Shown here one piece after another: positions 1 through 8,700 of a stretch of 32,639 nucleotides of DNA. How positions within the stretch are numbered: position 1 is the first letter of the stretch; every line of letters begins with the position of its first letter. Source of the stretch: Caldilineaceae bacterium (GTDB lineage: Bacteria; Chloroflexota; Anaerolineae; Caldilineales; Caldilineaceae); contig JAHBVG010000081.1 in NCBI GenBank assembly GCA_019637695.1, positions 1-32,639 on the forward strand, written 5' to 3'. The position numbers were made by a program, and so were the translations under genes. The notes under the pieces are model-generated. The model saw only the letters and a list, made by a program, of their open reading frames with translations, did no database searches and was not told the origin of the DNA.

Positions 1-1
1 G

Positions 2-307
2 CCCAAAAACAGCATTGTGCGCCAGTTCCAACGGCTCTTTGCGATTGACGGCGTCGCGCTCGAGTTCGAGCAAGAGGGGCTGGAAGCTGCCGCCACAGAA
101 GCCTTCTTGCGTCGGACGGGCGCGCGTGGGCTGCGCTCGATTGTGGAAAGCGCCCTGCTCGATGTCATGTACGAGATCCCCGGTCGTGATGACATTGCTC
201 GCTGCATAGCGGATCGCGAAGTCTTCACCCAGCAGAAACTGCCGCGACTTTACGGCCATCAGGGCCAACTGATCCACCTCGATCGTAAGTTCGATCAAGC
301 GGCGTAA
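2..307 (+). CDS. clpX: ATP-dependent Clp protease ATP-binding subunit ClpX (C-terminal part)
   Basis: This is the last ~101 residues of ClpX, the AAA+ unfoldase that feeds substrates to ClpP in the cytoplasm. The reading frame is open from the window edge and runs PKNSIVRQFQRLF, which matches the conserved ClpX segment before the small AAA+ domain (family form PKNALVKQYQ). Downstream is the sensor-2 region TGARGLRSI, whose arginine contacts the ATP phosphate, followed by the typical VMYEIP stretch. The start and the Walker A/B motifs lie outside the window, so this is truncated by the window edge and shows no sign of being broken. The tail after VMYEIP is family-variable. The family assignment is firm. 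Confidence 0.93.
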   Translation, partial: PKNSIVRQFQRLFAIDGVALEFEQEGLEAAATEAFLRRTGARGLRSIVESALLDVMYEIPGRDDIARCIADREVFTQQKLPRLYGHQGQLIHLDRKFDQAA

Positions 308-310
308 TCA

Positions 311-379
311 GGTATTGGATATTGGGTATTAGATTTTATGGACCTGAGTGCTAATACCCAATATCTAATATCCAATACC
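311..379. repeat. Heptamer repeat arranged as inverted pair after clpX
   Basis: A run of GTATTGG/ATATTGG-type 7-bp units (311-332) is followed, after a short spacer, by the complementary CTAATAC/CCAATAT/CCAATAC units (351-379). The arms pair imperfectly because the right arm carries one extra heptamer. It lies directly after the clpX stop and may act as a transcription terminator. The same repeat family recurs at 30697-30763. Confidence 0.75.
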
Positions 380-651
380 CTTTCCCCAATCCCCTATTTG
401 TATCCTTATCCTATACCCCGACATATAGGCGAGTCATTCCCTTTTTGATAAGGTGGTGATGGAGTAAATTGTCACCTGGTTCTATCAAATAACTAACTCG
501 CGTCTTTATCAATCCGACAGAGACTGCACACTCACCCGCTAAAAACGATAAAGCGCCCATGGTTAGGATAGCTCCCAGGTAATGCTCCAATGGACAGGCC
601 GTGACAGCCGAATGGTGGCACGGTTGAATGAATAACAGAAAGGGAAGATAA
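380..651. other. Intergenic region, no gene recognised
   Basis: This stretch lies between the clpX-side repeat and the ferritin-like gene. Short open frames on the minus strand here have no recognisable protein character and no convincing ribosome binding site. The promoter of the ferritin-like gene should lie here, but no clear -35/-10 pair was found. Confidence 0.5.
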
Positions 652-1251
652 ATGAGCGACCGACAGAAAACCTTGCAGAAATATGTGAGCGATATGGTGA
701 GCGTCGAGAAACATATCCTCGAAGCCATTAAAGATCAGGTGAAAGATGGCGACTTTAAAGAATTCCCGGTGGCCCACGAATTTGTGAGCAAGGCCGAAAG
801 TGTCCTACGCGATCATGTGGATGCGCTACACAAGCACCTTGACACGTTGGGCGGCGACCCGGCCAACCCTGTGAAGGAAGCTGTCACGTCAGTCTTGGGC
901 AAGGCGGCGGGGATCATCGATCAGGTGCGCCAGAACGATAAGATCTCGGCGGATCTACGCGACGATTACACAGCGCTGAACCTGGCGGCAATCAGTTACA
1001 CGCTGCTGCATACCACCGGCCTCGCACTCCAGGATCAGAAGACCGCTTCCCTGGCGCAAAAGCATCTGATGGATCTCACGCCGCTGATCACCCGCATCAA
1101 CGAGATCATCCCGCAGGTAGCCGTGCAAGAGTTGAAGGATGAAGGTGCAACCGTCGGCGCAATGATCGCTGATCAGGCCCGATCAAACACACAGAAAGCC
1201 TGGTCCCACGAGCATATCCATGAGGGCCATTCTCACAACTGGGTAAGGTAA
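652..1251 (+). CDS. Ferritin-like four-helix protein (DUF892/YciE-like)
   Basis: A 199-residue, almost entirely helical soluble protein. The first half has the pattern of ferritin-like stress proteins of the YciE/DUF892 type: an early helix with VSVEKHILEAI, a second helix ending RDHVDALHKHLDTLGG, then a linker and two more helices. In the second half the positions where ferritin-like proteins usually carry metal-binding Glu/His are Asn, Ala or Thr (around NLAAISYTLLHTTG), so a complete di-iron site is not evident. The C-terminus is histidine-rich (SHEHIHEGHSHNW). The start is supported by AAGGGAAG at 640-647, just upstream of the ATG. The gene stands alone and converges on the HtrA gene. The family call is from helix pattern only and is moderate. 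Confidence 0.55.
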   Translation: MSDRQKTLQKYVSDMVSVEKHILEAIKDQVKDGDFKEFPVAHEFVSKAESVLRDHVDALHKHLDTLGGDPANPVKEAVTSVLGKAAGIIDQVRQNDKISADLRDDYTALNLAAISYTLLHTTGLALQDQKTASLAQKHLMDLTPLITRINEIIPQVAVQELKDEGATVGAMIADQARSNTQKAWSHEHIHEGHSHNWVR

Positions 1252-1350
1252 CCGGCCTTGACAAAGACGGTAACGGCTGTCGCTACTAACAGTACTACCG
1301 GCGCCGAGTAATGTTGCGTCTGGCTGTTATCTTTTTATAAATCGTGCCCT

Positions 1351-1403
1351 TAAACGCGTAGAGGCTGGCCTCCCAACTATCGAGGCCAGCCTCTACGCGT
1401 TTA
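1351..1403. terminator. Perfect 22-bp inverted repeat between convergent genes
   Basis: Arms at 1351-1372 and 1382-1403 are perfectly complementary, with a 9-nt loop. The stem has a GC-rich core (GAGGCTGGCCTC) and TAAA/TTTA ends, so RNA from either strand would form the same strong hairpin. It sits between the ends of the ferritin-like gene and the htrA-like gene, as expected of a shared bidirectional terminator. Confidence 0.8.
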
Positions 1404-1422
1404 CTATCCCCCACGGTTCCTC

Positions 1423-2613
1423 TCAACGGGGTTCTTCGGCCAGTTGAACTTGAACGTCGAAGGCGGTCTGATCGCGGATCAACGAAATCGTGACAGTATC
1501 GCCCACCCGGTAGTTATTCCCCAAGAGGAGTTGCAACTTCTCCAAAGTAGGGATCGATTGACCATCCACTGCTGTAAGAATATCCCCGCCGAGGTAAACG
1601 CGCCGGTTGCCCAGGATGGCCTCACGCTGCGCACCGCGCACCCCCGCCTGTTCCAGCGGACTGCCGCTGTACATTTGCACCAGCAACAAACCCGAATCGA
1701 CCGGCAACGCCAGCGCATCGGCAAGGCCCGGCGAGATGGGGTAAGCGTAGTGGATGCCCAAATAGGGATGTCGGTAATAGCCCAATTCCAGCAGTTCGGG
1801 GAGGATGCGCAGGATCGTAGCGCTGGGGATGGCAAAACCCACGCCAGCGCTGGTACCTGTCGGGCTGAAAATGGCCGAGTTAATGCCGATGACGCGCCCT
1901 GCGCTATCGAGCAGAGGACCGCCCGAATTGCCCCGGTTGATGGCAGCGTCGGTCTGGATCACGCCGCTGATGACGCGGCCACTCCCCTCCAATGTACGAT
2001 CCAATGCGCTGATCACACCTGTGGTCAAAGTGCGCCCAAATTGACCGAAGGGGTTGCCAATCGCAATCGCACGCTGCCCCACCGCCAGGGTCGAGGAATC
2101 GCCAAATTCCACAGGGGTCAACAGATCCTCAGGGACATCGATCTGCAACACAGCAATATCGTTGCGCGGATCTACACCCACCACCCGCGCCGGGAAGACC
2201 TGATCATCGGCCAGCCCCACTTCGATGGATTCGGCCCGCTCGATCACATGATAATTGGTGAGGATGCGCCCCTCCCGGTCGATGACGAAGCCAGAGCCAG
2301 CCCCTTCCTCGGGGATAGGTTCAAAGAAGAAGCCACGGCGCAGCACCTGCGTGGTGATGTTCACCACCGACGGCGCTACCCGCTCGTAGACTTCCACCGT
2401 GCGCCGCTCGGCAATGTCGCGTCCCAGAGCGTCGATAAGCGCCACCCCTGGATCGGCGACTACTTCCACACGCAGGGGAAGCGGCGTCGGCGTTACGGCA
2501 GAGGTAACGGCAGGTGGCGATCCGCTGTTGAGCAAGGTGACGAGATCCTGGCCCCGACAGGCGCTTATCACCAACCCACAAAAAATCACAAAAACCGCAA
2601 AACGCTTCTTCAA
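1423..2613 (-). CDS. HtrA/DegP-type serine protease, lipoprotein, one PDZ domain
   Basis: A 396-residue envelope quality-control protease. The signal peptide ends in a lipobox (VISAC, Cys19), predicting lipid anchoring on the outer face of the membrane. A Thr/Pro linker follows, then an S1C trypsin-like domain (about 75-265) with the triad visible: His122 in TNYHVIE, Asp152 in RNDIAVLQ, Ser230 in GNSGGPL. A PDZ domain occupies about 285-390. The chosen start is TTG at 2613, because the signal peptide begins there and no in-frame ATG gives a better N-terminus; the upstream GGATCGGGA is a weak ribosome site. The DUF2339 gene is 111 bp upstream on the same strand. Family and catalytic residues are clear; the substrate is unknown. 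Confidence 0.92.
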   Translation of the reverse strand: MKKRFAVFVIFCGLVISACRGQDLVTLLNSGSPPAVTSAVTPTPLPLRVEVVADPGVALIDALGRDIAERRTVEVYERVAPSVVNITTQVLRRGFFFEPIPEEGAGSGFVIDREGRILTNYHVIERAESIEVGLADDQVFPARVVGVDPRNDIAVLQIDVPEDLLTPVEFGDSSTLAVGQRAIAIGNPFGQFGRTLTTGVISALDRTLEGSGRVISGVIQTDAAINRGNSGGPLLDSAGRVIGINSAIFSPTGTSAGVGFAIPSATILRILPELLELGYYRHPYLGIHYAYPISPGLADALALPVDSGLLLVQMYSGSPLEQAGVRGAQREAILGNRRVYLGGDILTAVDGQSIPTLEKLQLLLGNNYRVGDTVTISLIRDQTAFDVQVQLAEEPR

Positions 2614-2724
2614 TATCCCGATCCTTATCTGAACAACGATTCACTTCACATTATCCTAGCGCCGGTCCCCCTTGTGGATCAACTTTTGGATCGCTGTCAT
2701 CGGCAGAGAGAGGCTGCGCGATTT

Positions 2725-5415
2725 CTACCTTTGGCGAAGTGGCGGCATGGGCGCGATATACCCAATCAAGAGGATGAGAAGGCCGACGGCAAGGAAAGAG
2801 ACGATCCGCCCCAGGGTTTCGGCGCTGGAGAGATCGACAAGGAAGAGCTTCAATACGGTGACCGCCAGCAGCGCCGCGCCGCCAAACCAGAGTTGGCGGA
2901 TGCGTCGACGATTGGCAACAAACATCAAAATCAGCGCAGAGATCCCCCAGACAACGGCAAAGAGGGTCTGAAGCAGCGCCGAGTTGAACAGCACCGGCCA
3001 CACAAAGGGAACTCCATCGAGATGGTGAACGGCCCGCGCCAGCGCGCCATTCACAGCCACAAAAGTCAGGATGCCTACCCCCCAGTTGGCAGCATAGCGC
3101 AGAAAATGATCCCCGGTAATCGAGGAGAGTTCACGGCGGATCCAGGCAAAGACGGCTATCAGAAAGAGGCCCTGGACCAGGTCGAGGGGATTGAACAAAG
3201 GCAGATAGGGGATCGGCGCGCTGCTCGCCGCTGTATTCAGGTTTGCGAACAGAACCAACCCCAGGAGGACGACGCCAACGGGAGCGATCCCCGTGGTGCG
3301 GTAGAAGCTGGCATTCGGCCCGAAAGGCCAGGGCAGACGCTCCGCATATTGCCAGATCGCCCAGAGGATCAACGTGGGCAGGCCCAACAGCATCGCCCAC
3401 ATCCAGCCCTCGCCCAACGATGAACTGGCGACGCGCAAGGCCGCTTCATCCGTCAATAGAACGAGGATGAACCAGAACCCGCTGAGATGTCCCCACAGCC
3501 GCCAGAACTCGGTTTTGTGGCGACGTAGCGCCCAATAGTGGACGGCAAAGGCCAGTGGCCAGGCGTACCACCCACCCCCGGCCAAGGGATAGTTCCCCGA
3601 GAAGAGCAGCCAGAGCAAGATGGGCAGCAGCGTCGCCGTCAACCATTGGACGGGCCACCCCAAATAACGCCAGTCGAGACGAGGGCGCAGCCCTTCCATC
3701 AGCGCGGCCGACAGGGCAATGAAGGATACTGCGCCGGCGATCAGATAATCGAATTGGGCATGGACGCCGATCTGGAGCAGCCCTCCGCCATACCACCAGA
3801 AGAAGCCACCCAACAGCAGCCCCGCCATCAGCACAACCTCGATTTTGTAGCGGCGATCCTCGTAACGGTGCAACGCGTAAGCGGCGACAAAAAACGAGAG
3901 GCTGAGGATCAGCGTCCCCGCGAAGATGGCGTTGAGGAAGGGAAGGCCAGCCTCGACATTCGCATCCGCCACAAAGTAGATCAACGTGGAGATGCTGGCG
4001 CCAAGCAGGATCAGCGTCCCTGCCAATCGGCTCCAAAGGCGGCTTTGGCGCGTCCCCACCCAGACCAGGCCGGCGCCTTCCACTGCCCACAGGAAAGAAG
4101 TAGTTTGAGCGTCAAAGAACAAGGGCGCGCTGGTGGTGAGGAAGGCCACGGCCAGAAACGCGAAACTCTCCACAAGCAACTGTTGAACCGTGCGCGCCCG
4201 CCAGTAGAGGATCGCCGTCAGCAGCAGATACCAGAGACCGGTCCCCAATGCGCTCCAGGCCATGCCGTGTTTCATGTCGATCACCAGAGGCGTTTGCAAC
4301 GAGAAGAAGGCCAATGGCACGCCAAAGACCAGGACTGCGTCCACATATCCTTGCATACGTGAACTTTGCCGGAACGAGAAGAGCAGCGAAATCAGCGTAT
4401 AAAGTACAAAGAAGAAAATGAGGAAGGCTTCAACGGCGGCGAAGTCCTCTGGCTGATAAGAGGACGCGCCCCAGGCTGCGCCCACGCCGAGGGTGAAGAG
4501 GAAGCCCACCCAATTCAGGTTGCGCCACGCTTTGAACCAGGCAATCGCGAAGATCCCCAGGTTGATCAACGCGTAGTAGCCGAAGAGCGCCACATAGTCG
4601 CCGCTATCGCTCGCCGCCAGAATCGGCGCAGAAAAAGCGCCCACCACCGCCAGGAAAGCCAGCACTGGCGCATCGTTAAAAAGCGCCAGGATCACACAGG
4701 CAACGCCCAGCCCTACAAAGAGAGCAAAGGCGAGCGAGGGCGGCAGCATCGCATAGAGCCGATGGGCAGCAAAGCCCGTCAAATAAAGGACACCGATACC
4801 GCCGCCTTGCAACGCCAGGGCATAGGCTCGACGCCGGATGCGTAGCCGCCAGCCGACGCCGATCAAGGCGATCCCCAAGAGGGTCGCGCCGACCAGCCGC
4901 AACTCAATCGAGAGCCATCCTTGATCGGCGGCGTAACGCAGCAGGAAAGCGATCCCAAAAAAGAGGACGACGACGCCAACTTGAACCAACAGCGATGTGC
5001 GTTGGAACCATCCCAGGAGTTGCGTGGTCAGACTATCCTGTGGGGGACGCGCTGCAATAACCGGTTGCAGCGTTGTCCGTGGTTGCGCCGCAATGGAGGG
5101 TGTGAGATCTGGCGCGGGTTCAGAAACAGGCGGCACCGCTGCTGCCACCGGCTGTTGCGGAACGGGCACAATCGAGGGAACAACATCTACGTCTGTCAGG
5201 GTAGCGGCAGCCAACGGCGGCGAGATCGGCTCGGCGATGGGCTGGAAGCTGGCGGTCGGCGGATCATCGAGCGAGAGGATAGCAGCACCCTGCCGAAATT
5301 GCAGCAGATCTTGCTCCAATCTCTCTATCCGCGCCGCCAGCGTACGCCGTCCTTGCCAGGTATAAAACGCCAGGAACAGGTTGACGATGATCAGAATCGA
5401 AACTAGACATTCCAT
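2725..5415 (-). CDS. DUF2339 family multi-pass membrane protein
   Basis: An 896-residue protein with one N-terminal membrane helix (MECLVSILIIVNLFLAFY), a short coiled-coil (about 25-45, RRTLAARIERLEQDL), a Pro/Ala-rich linker (about 50-130), then more than 20 closely spaced hydrophobic segments to the C-terminus. The order N-terminal helix, coiled coil, Pro-rich linker, then GWFQRTSLLVQVGVVVLFFGIAFLLR is the DUF2339 signature. The function of this family is unknown; it is an integral inner-membrane protein often found in Chloroflexota and Bacteroidota. The start ATG at 5415 has AGGAGG at 5425-5430 with 9-nt spacing. No catalytic motif is visible. Confidence 0.85.
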   Translation of the reverse strand: MECLVSILIIVNLFLAFYTWQGRRTLAARIERLEQDLLQFRQGAAILSLDDPPTASFQPIAEPISPPLAAATLTDVDVVPSIVPVPQQPVAAAVPPVSEPAPDLTPSIAAQPRTTLQPVIAARPPQDSLTTQLLGWFQRTSLLVQVGVVVLFFGIAFLLRYAADQGWLSIELRLVGATLLGIALIGVGWRLRIRRRAYALALQGGGIGVLYLTGFAAHRLYAMLPPSLAFALFVGLGVACVILALFNDAPVLAFLAVVGAFSAPILAASDSGDYVALFGYYALINLGIFAIAWFKAWRNLNWVGFLFTLGVGAAWGASSYQPEDFAAVEAFLIFFFVLYTLISLLFSFRQSSRMQGYVDAVLVFGVPLAFFSLQTPLVIDMKHGMAWSALGTGLWYLLLTAILYWRARTVQQLLVESFAFLAVAFLTTSAPLFFDAQTTSFLWAVEGAGLVWVGTRQSRLWSRLAGTLILLGASISTLIYFVADANVEAGLPFLNAIFAGTLILSLSFFVAAYALHRYEDRRYKIEVVLMAGLLLGGFFWWYGGGLLQIGVHAQFDYLIAGAVSFIALSAALMEGLRPRLDWRYLGWPVQWLTATLLPILLWLLFSGNYPLAGGGWYAWPLAFAVHYWALRRHKTEFWRLWGHLSGFWFILVLLTDEAALRVASSSLGEGWMWAMLLGLPTLILWAIWQYAERLPWPFGPNASFYRTTGIAPVGVVLLGLVLFANLNTAASSAPIPYLPLFNPLDLVQGLFLIAVFAWIRRELSSITGDHFLRYAANWGVGILTFVAVNGALARAVHHLDGVPFVWPVLFNSALLQTLFAVVWGISALILMFVANRRRIRQLWFGGAALLAVTVLKLFLVDLSSAETLGRIVSFLAVGLLILLIGYIAPMPPLRQR

Positions 5416-5476
5416 GGCCGCCTGCCTCCTTGAGGTGAGATGAGTGTCTACCGGAGTGAAGAAGCAAGAAAGATTG

Positions 5477-5566
5477 GGGGGTGTTCAAAATGGGTTGAAG
5501 CGGAGTAGGCACGCCCACGTGCCGTCTTGGTCTCACTCCGCGTCCCAATCGAGGTTGAATACACCC
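5477..5566. repeat. Palindromic interspersed repeat, copy 1
   Basis: About 90 bp with imperfect terminal inverted repeats (GGGGTGTTCAA at the left, complementary to the right-hand TTGAATACACCC) and an inner hairpin GGCACG/CGTGCC. A second copy at 13269-13372 shares most of the sequence but carries a short extra block in the middle. It encodes nothing recognisable and resembles a MITE- or REP-like element. Confidence 0.75.
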
Positions 5567-5630
5567 GAATGATTGTCTTTTGGGAGAGTTCAATTTGAGC
5601 CAATGGGCCAGTTTCTGCGCGCCATTTTCT

Positions 5631-5639
5631 TGGTATACT
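5631..5639 (+). promoter_or_regulatory. Extended -10 promoter element
   Basis: TGGTATACT fits the extended -10 form (TGnTATAAT-like) and lies 80 bp upstream of the ATG at 5719. No good -35 box is present at 17-nt spacing, consistent with an extended -10 promoter. Prediction by eye only. Confidence 0.4.
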
Positions 5640-5718
5640 GTACTACATTGGAACCAAAATTACATAGTAGCGTACCATGCTGATAAGTAACAATCTATAC
5701 TCCAAAGGGGGAGTAACT

Positions 5719-8700
5719 ATGTTGAAACGCCTTGCGCTGTTCATTTTGGTGGCAATCTCGCTCGTCCTCAGCCTGGGGATTAAGCGTGGAGAATGGAGAG
5801 GCGGCGCAGCGCTCTTTGCGCGTGAACGCGGCGCGCCTACCCAGGAAGAAGTTCCGCTGCCCGATGACTACGCCGAAGGCTGGTGGATCGAACGCCAACA
5901 ACGCGCAACCCCGCCGGTCTCCCCGCGGCGAGGGGATGGGCGCACCCTCTTTGTAGACATCAACGCTGCGCCTGATGGCGACGGCTCGCCGGCCCATCCC
6001 TTCCGCGCAATTACCGACGCGACCTTTGTGGCTGCCACCGAAGGCGGCGTGGATGCCATCGCTGTCGCCCCCGGCGACTATCGCGAGGATGCGGTGATCC
6101 CCGTTGGCGTCCGCCTCTACGCCATTGCCAGCTATACCAATACCTCGATCATCGGCAACGTCTTCCCATCGGATCGGTCCACGCTTGAGAATTTCACTGT
6201 GCAGGTCAGCGATCTCGTCGGTGGAACCGCAGCGAATATTCTCCTGATTGGCAACCATTTCAAATCGACCAACGCCAACAGCCGTATCAATTTAGACATG
6301 ACCGACAGCATCATGGCGCTCAACCTTTTTGAAGTCTCTTTCCAGACATGGGGATCGGTCTCTTTCTTCGACAATGGCTTTGTGGGCGGAGGGCGGTTGA
6401 TCAACCGCGGGGAAGGGACAAGCCTTTTCGAGGGGAATCTGATCCTGGGCGAGTTCACGCTGACGGAATTTGACGAACATTGGGGCCAGCGGGTGACGTT
6501 GAGCAACAACTGGTTTATCAACGGAAGATTGAATCTTGCCCCCACGTCGGGTGGAACACGGACGATCTATGTCCTCAACAACCATTTCCTCAATGCAGGT
6601 ATTTTTGAAGCCAACTACATCAGATCAGAAAAGCTAGTCGTCGAAAACAACATCTTCGGCTACACGCAGTATGCCCTCTATTTTTCGTCGGGGAACACGC
6701 CCACACTGCGCAACAATCTCTTTTACGGCAACGGCCTCAATCTATCGCACGGACCCAATCCGGTGGGCAGCAACGGCAACATCGCCGGCGATCCTAAATT
6801 CGTCGATCTCAACGGCGGCGACTTCCGGCTGAGCGCAGATAGCCCGGCCATCGACCGCGGCGGATCGGTGGCGTTGGTGCGCGATTACGAGGGCGATTCG
6901 CGCCCATGCGATGGGGATGGCGACGGCGTCGCCCTCTTCGACATCGGCGGGGACGAATACACAGGGCGGGGCGGCTGCACTGTGACAACGCCGACACCGC
7001 TGCCATCCTATACGCCGACGCCGACGCCAACGGTCACGCCTACCTTTCCTACGCCCACGCCAACCGACACCCCCACCCAAACGTGGACGCCATCCGCCAC
7101 GCCCACAGCCACGGCGACCCCAACCGCCACAGCGGAAGGCTGCCGTCAACTGCTCACCGAGACGAGCTTTGAACTCGATCAGGGGTGGATCTTCATCGGC
7201 GGCGATTATGACACCAGCGCGGTGCGTACCCAAAGCAGCGCAGTGACGGGAAGTTGGGCATCGCAGATCCGCCACAGCAGCGCGAAAGGACAGCCTGCCT
7301 ACGTGCAACAACCGGTGCGCCTGCCCGCCGGGCAAGTTGCCCTCGATCTGCACTTTACCATCTACGTACAGGAAGGCATCGAGAACCCCACGGTCCACCG
7401 CGCCGAGTTGGTGGACCCTGCAAGTGGTAATGTCGTGGCGACTTTGTGGGAGACACCAAAGACGAGTTCCGGCTGGCAAGCCGTACAGGTGATCTTCGCC
7501 TGGCCCCACGAACAGGATCTAATTCTGCGCATGGGTGGCGTGGGCACAGCCAACGGCTTTGTCACCACGACCATCGATGACGTACTCTTGAGTCACTGCG
7601 CGCCCACCGGTCAGCCCACGGTGACGGCAACGGCGACGACCACCCCACTGGTCTCGGCTACAGCCACGCGCACGCCAATAGCAGCTAATTGTCGGCAACT
7701 CTTGACCGATCCCGGCTTTGAGACAGTTTCACCAGCCTGGCAGATCCGCCGGGAAGATAATGAACACGTTGCCTATATGGGCGCGCCGCCTTCTCTCTAT
7801 GAAGGCTCTATCGGGCTGACTATGTCCTATTCACCCCAGGCTTCGCCCGGTTCAGCCTTCTATGTGGAACAAGCGCTGCGCCTGCCCGCCGGCCCCCTAA
7901 CCTTCGACATCCATTGGCTGCGCACTCTGAACAACCCTTTCAACCATCCCAAGGGAATAGTCCCCACAATCCGCGCTGAACTGGTCAATGTGTCCAGTGG
8001 GGAAGTCTTGAAGGTATTGTGGACTGCACCTGAACACGAGTCGCATTTGCTGATCTGGGAGACAGATCAATTTCATTTTACCAATATGCAGGAGGTAGAT
8101 GTCATCTTGCGCATTGGTGGGCTTTCCATCAACGCCGATACCGATACCTATCTTTACCTCTGGTTTGATGACATCCGCCTTAGCCACTGCGCCGGGGATG
8201 GACCGACGATCACGCCGACGCCCTACCAATCCCCGACGCCGCCCCCCACGTGGACGCCAACGATCACGCCCACGCCGCCGGGGTCGCTCCCTGGCTGCAC
8301 ACAGCGGCTCAGCAATCCCCACTTTTGGCCTTACCAACCGGGGTGGACAACTATCGGCGAGGCTGGCTTTCAACCCGATCTCAACTTCATCAGCGAACCC
8401 ACCGTGGGCATGATCCCCTTGCGCCCGGCCCAACATGGGATCGCCTCAGCCCTGGCGCAGACGGTGACGATCCCCAATGGAGACGCCCACCTTTCTATCC
8501 ACACGCGGATGGCGACGGAGCGGGGGAGTTCGCCGCTGCAAAGCTATCAGATCCAGATCCGCAGCGCCGATGGCAGCGCGATCCTGGCGACGCTGATCAC
8601 GCTGGACAGTGCGCACAGTTGGATCAAACACATCTTCGATCTGAACAGCTTCGCCGGGCAGAGTGTGCAGATCTGGATCGGCGGCGTCCCCATCAGCAAC

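Noticed and set aside
411..777. Two open frames on the minus strand upstream of the ferritin-like gene
   Set aside because: No ribosome site, no recognisable motif, and they overlap the start of a better-supported gene.
1444..3423. 659-residue open frame on the plus strand
   Set aside because: It runs antisense through the well-supported HtrA and DUF2339 genes, lacks a ribosome site and has low-complexity, Arg/Gln-rich composition typical of high-GC shadow frames.
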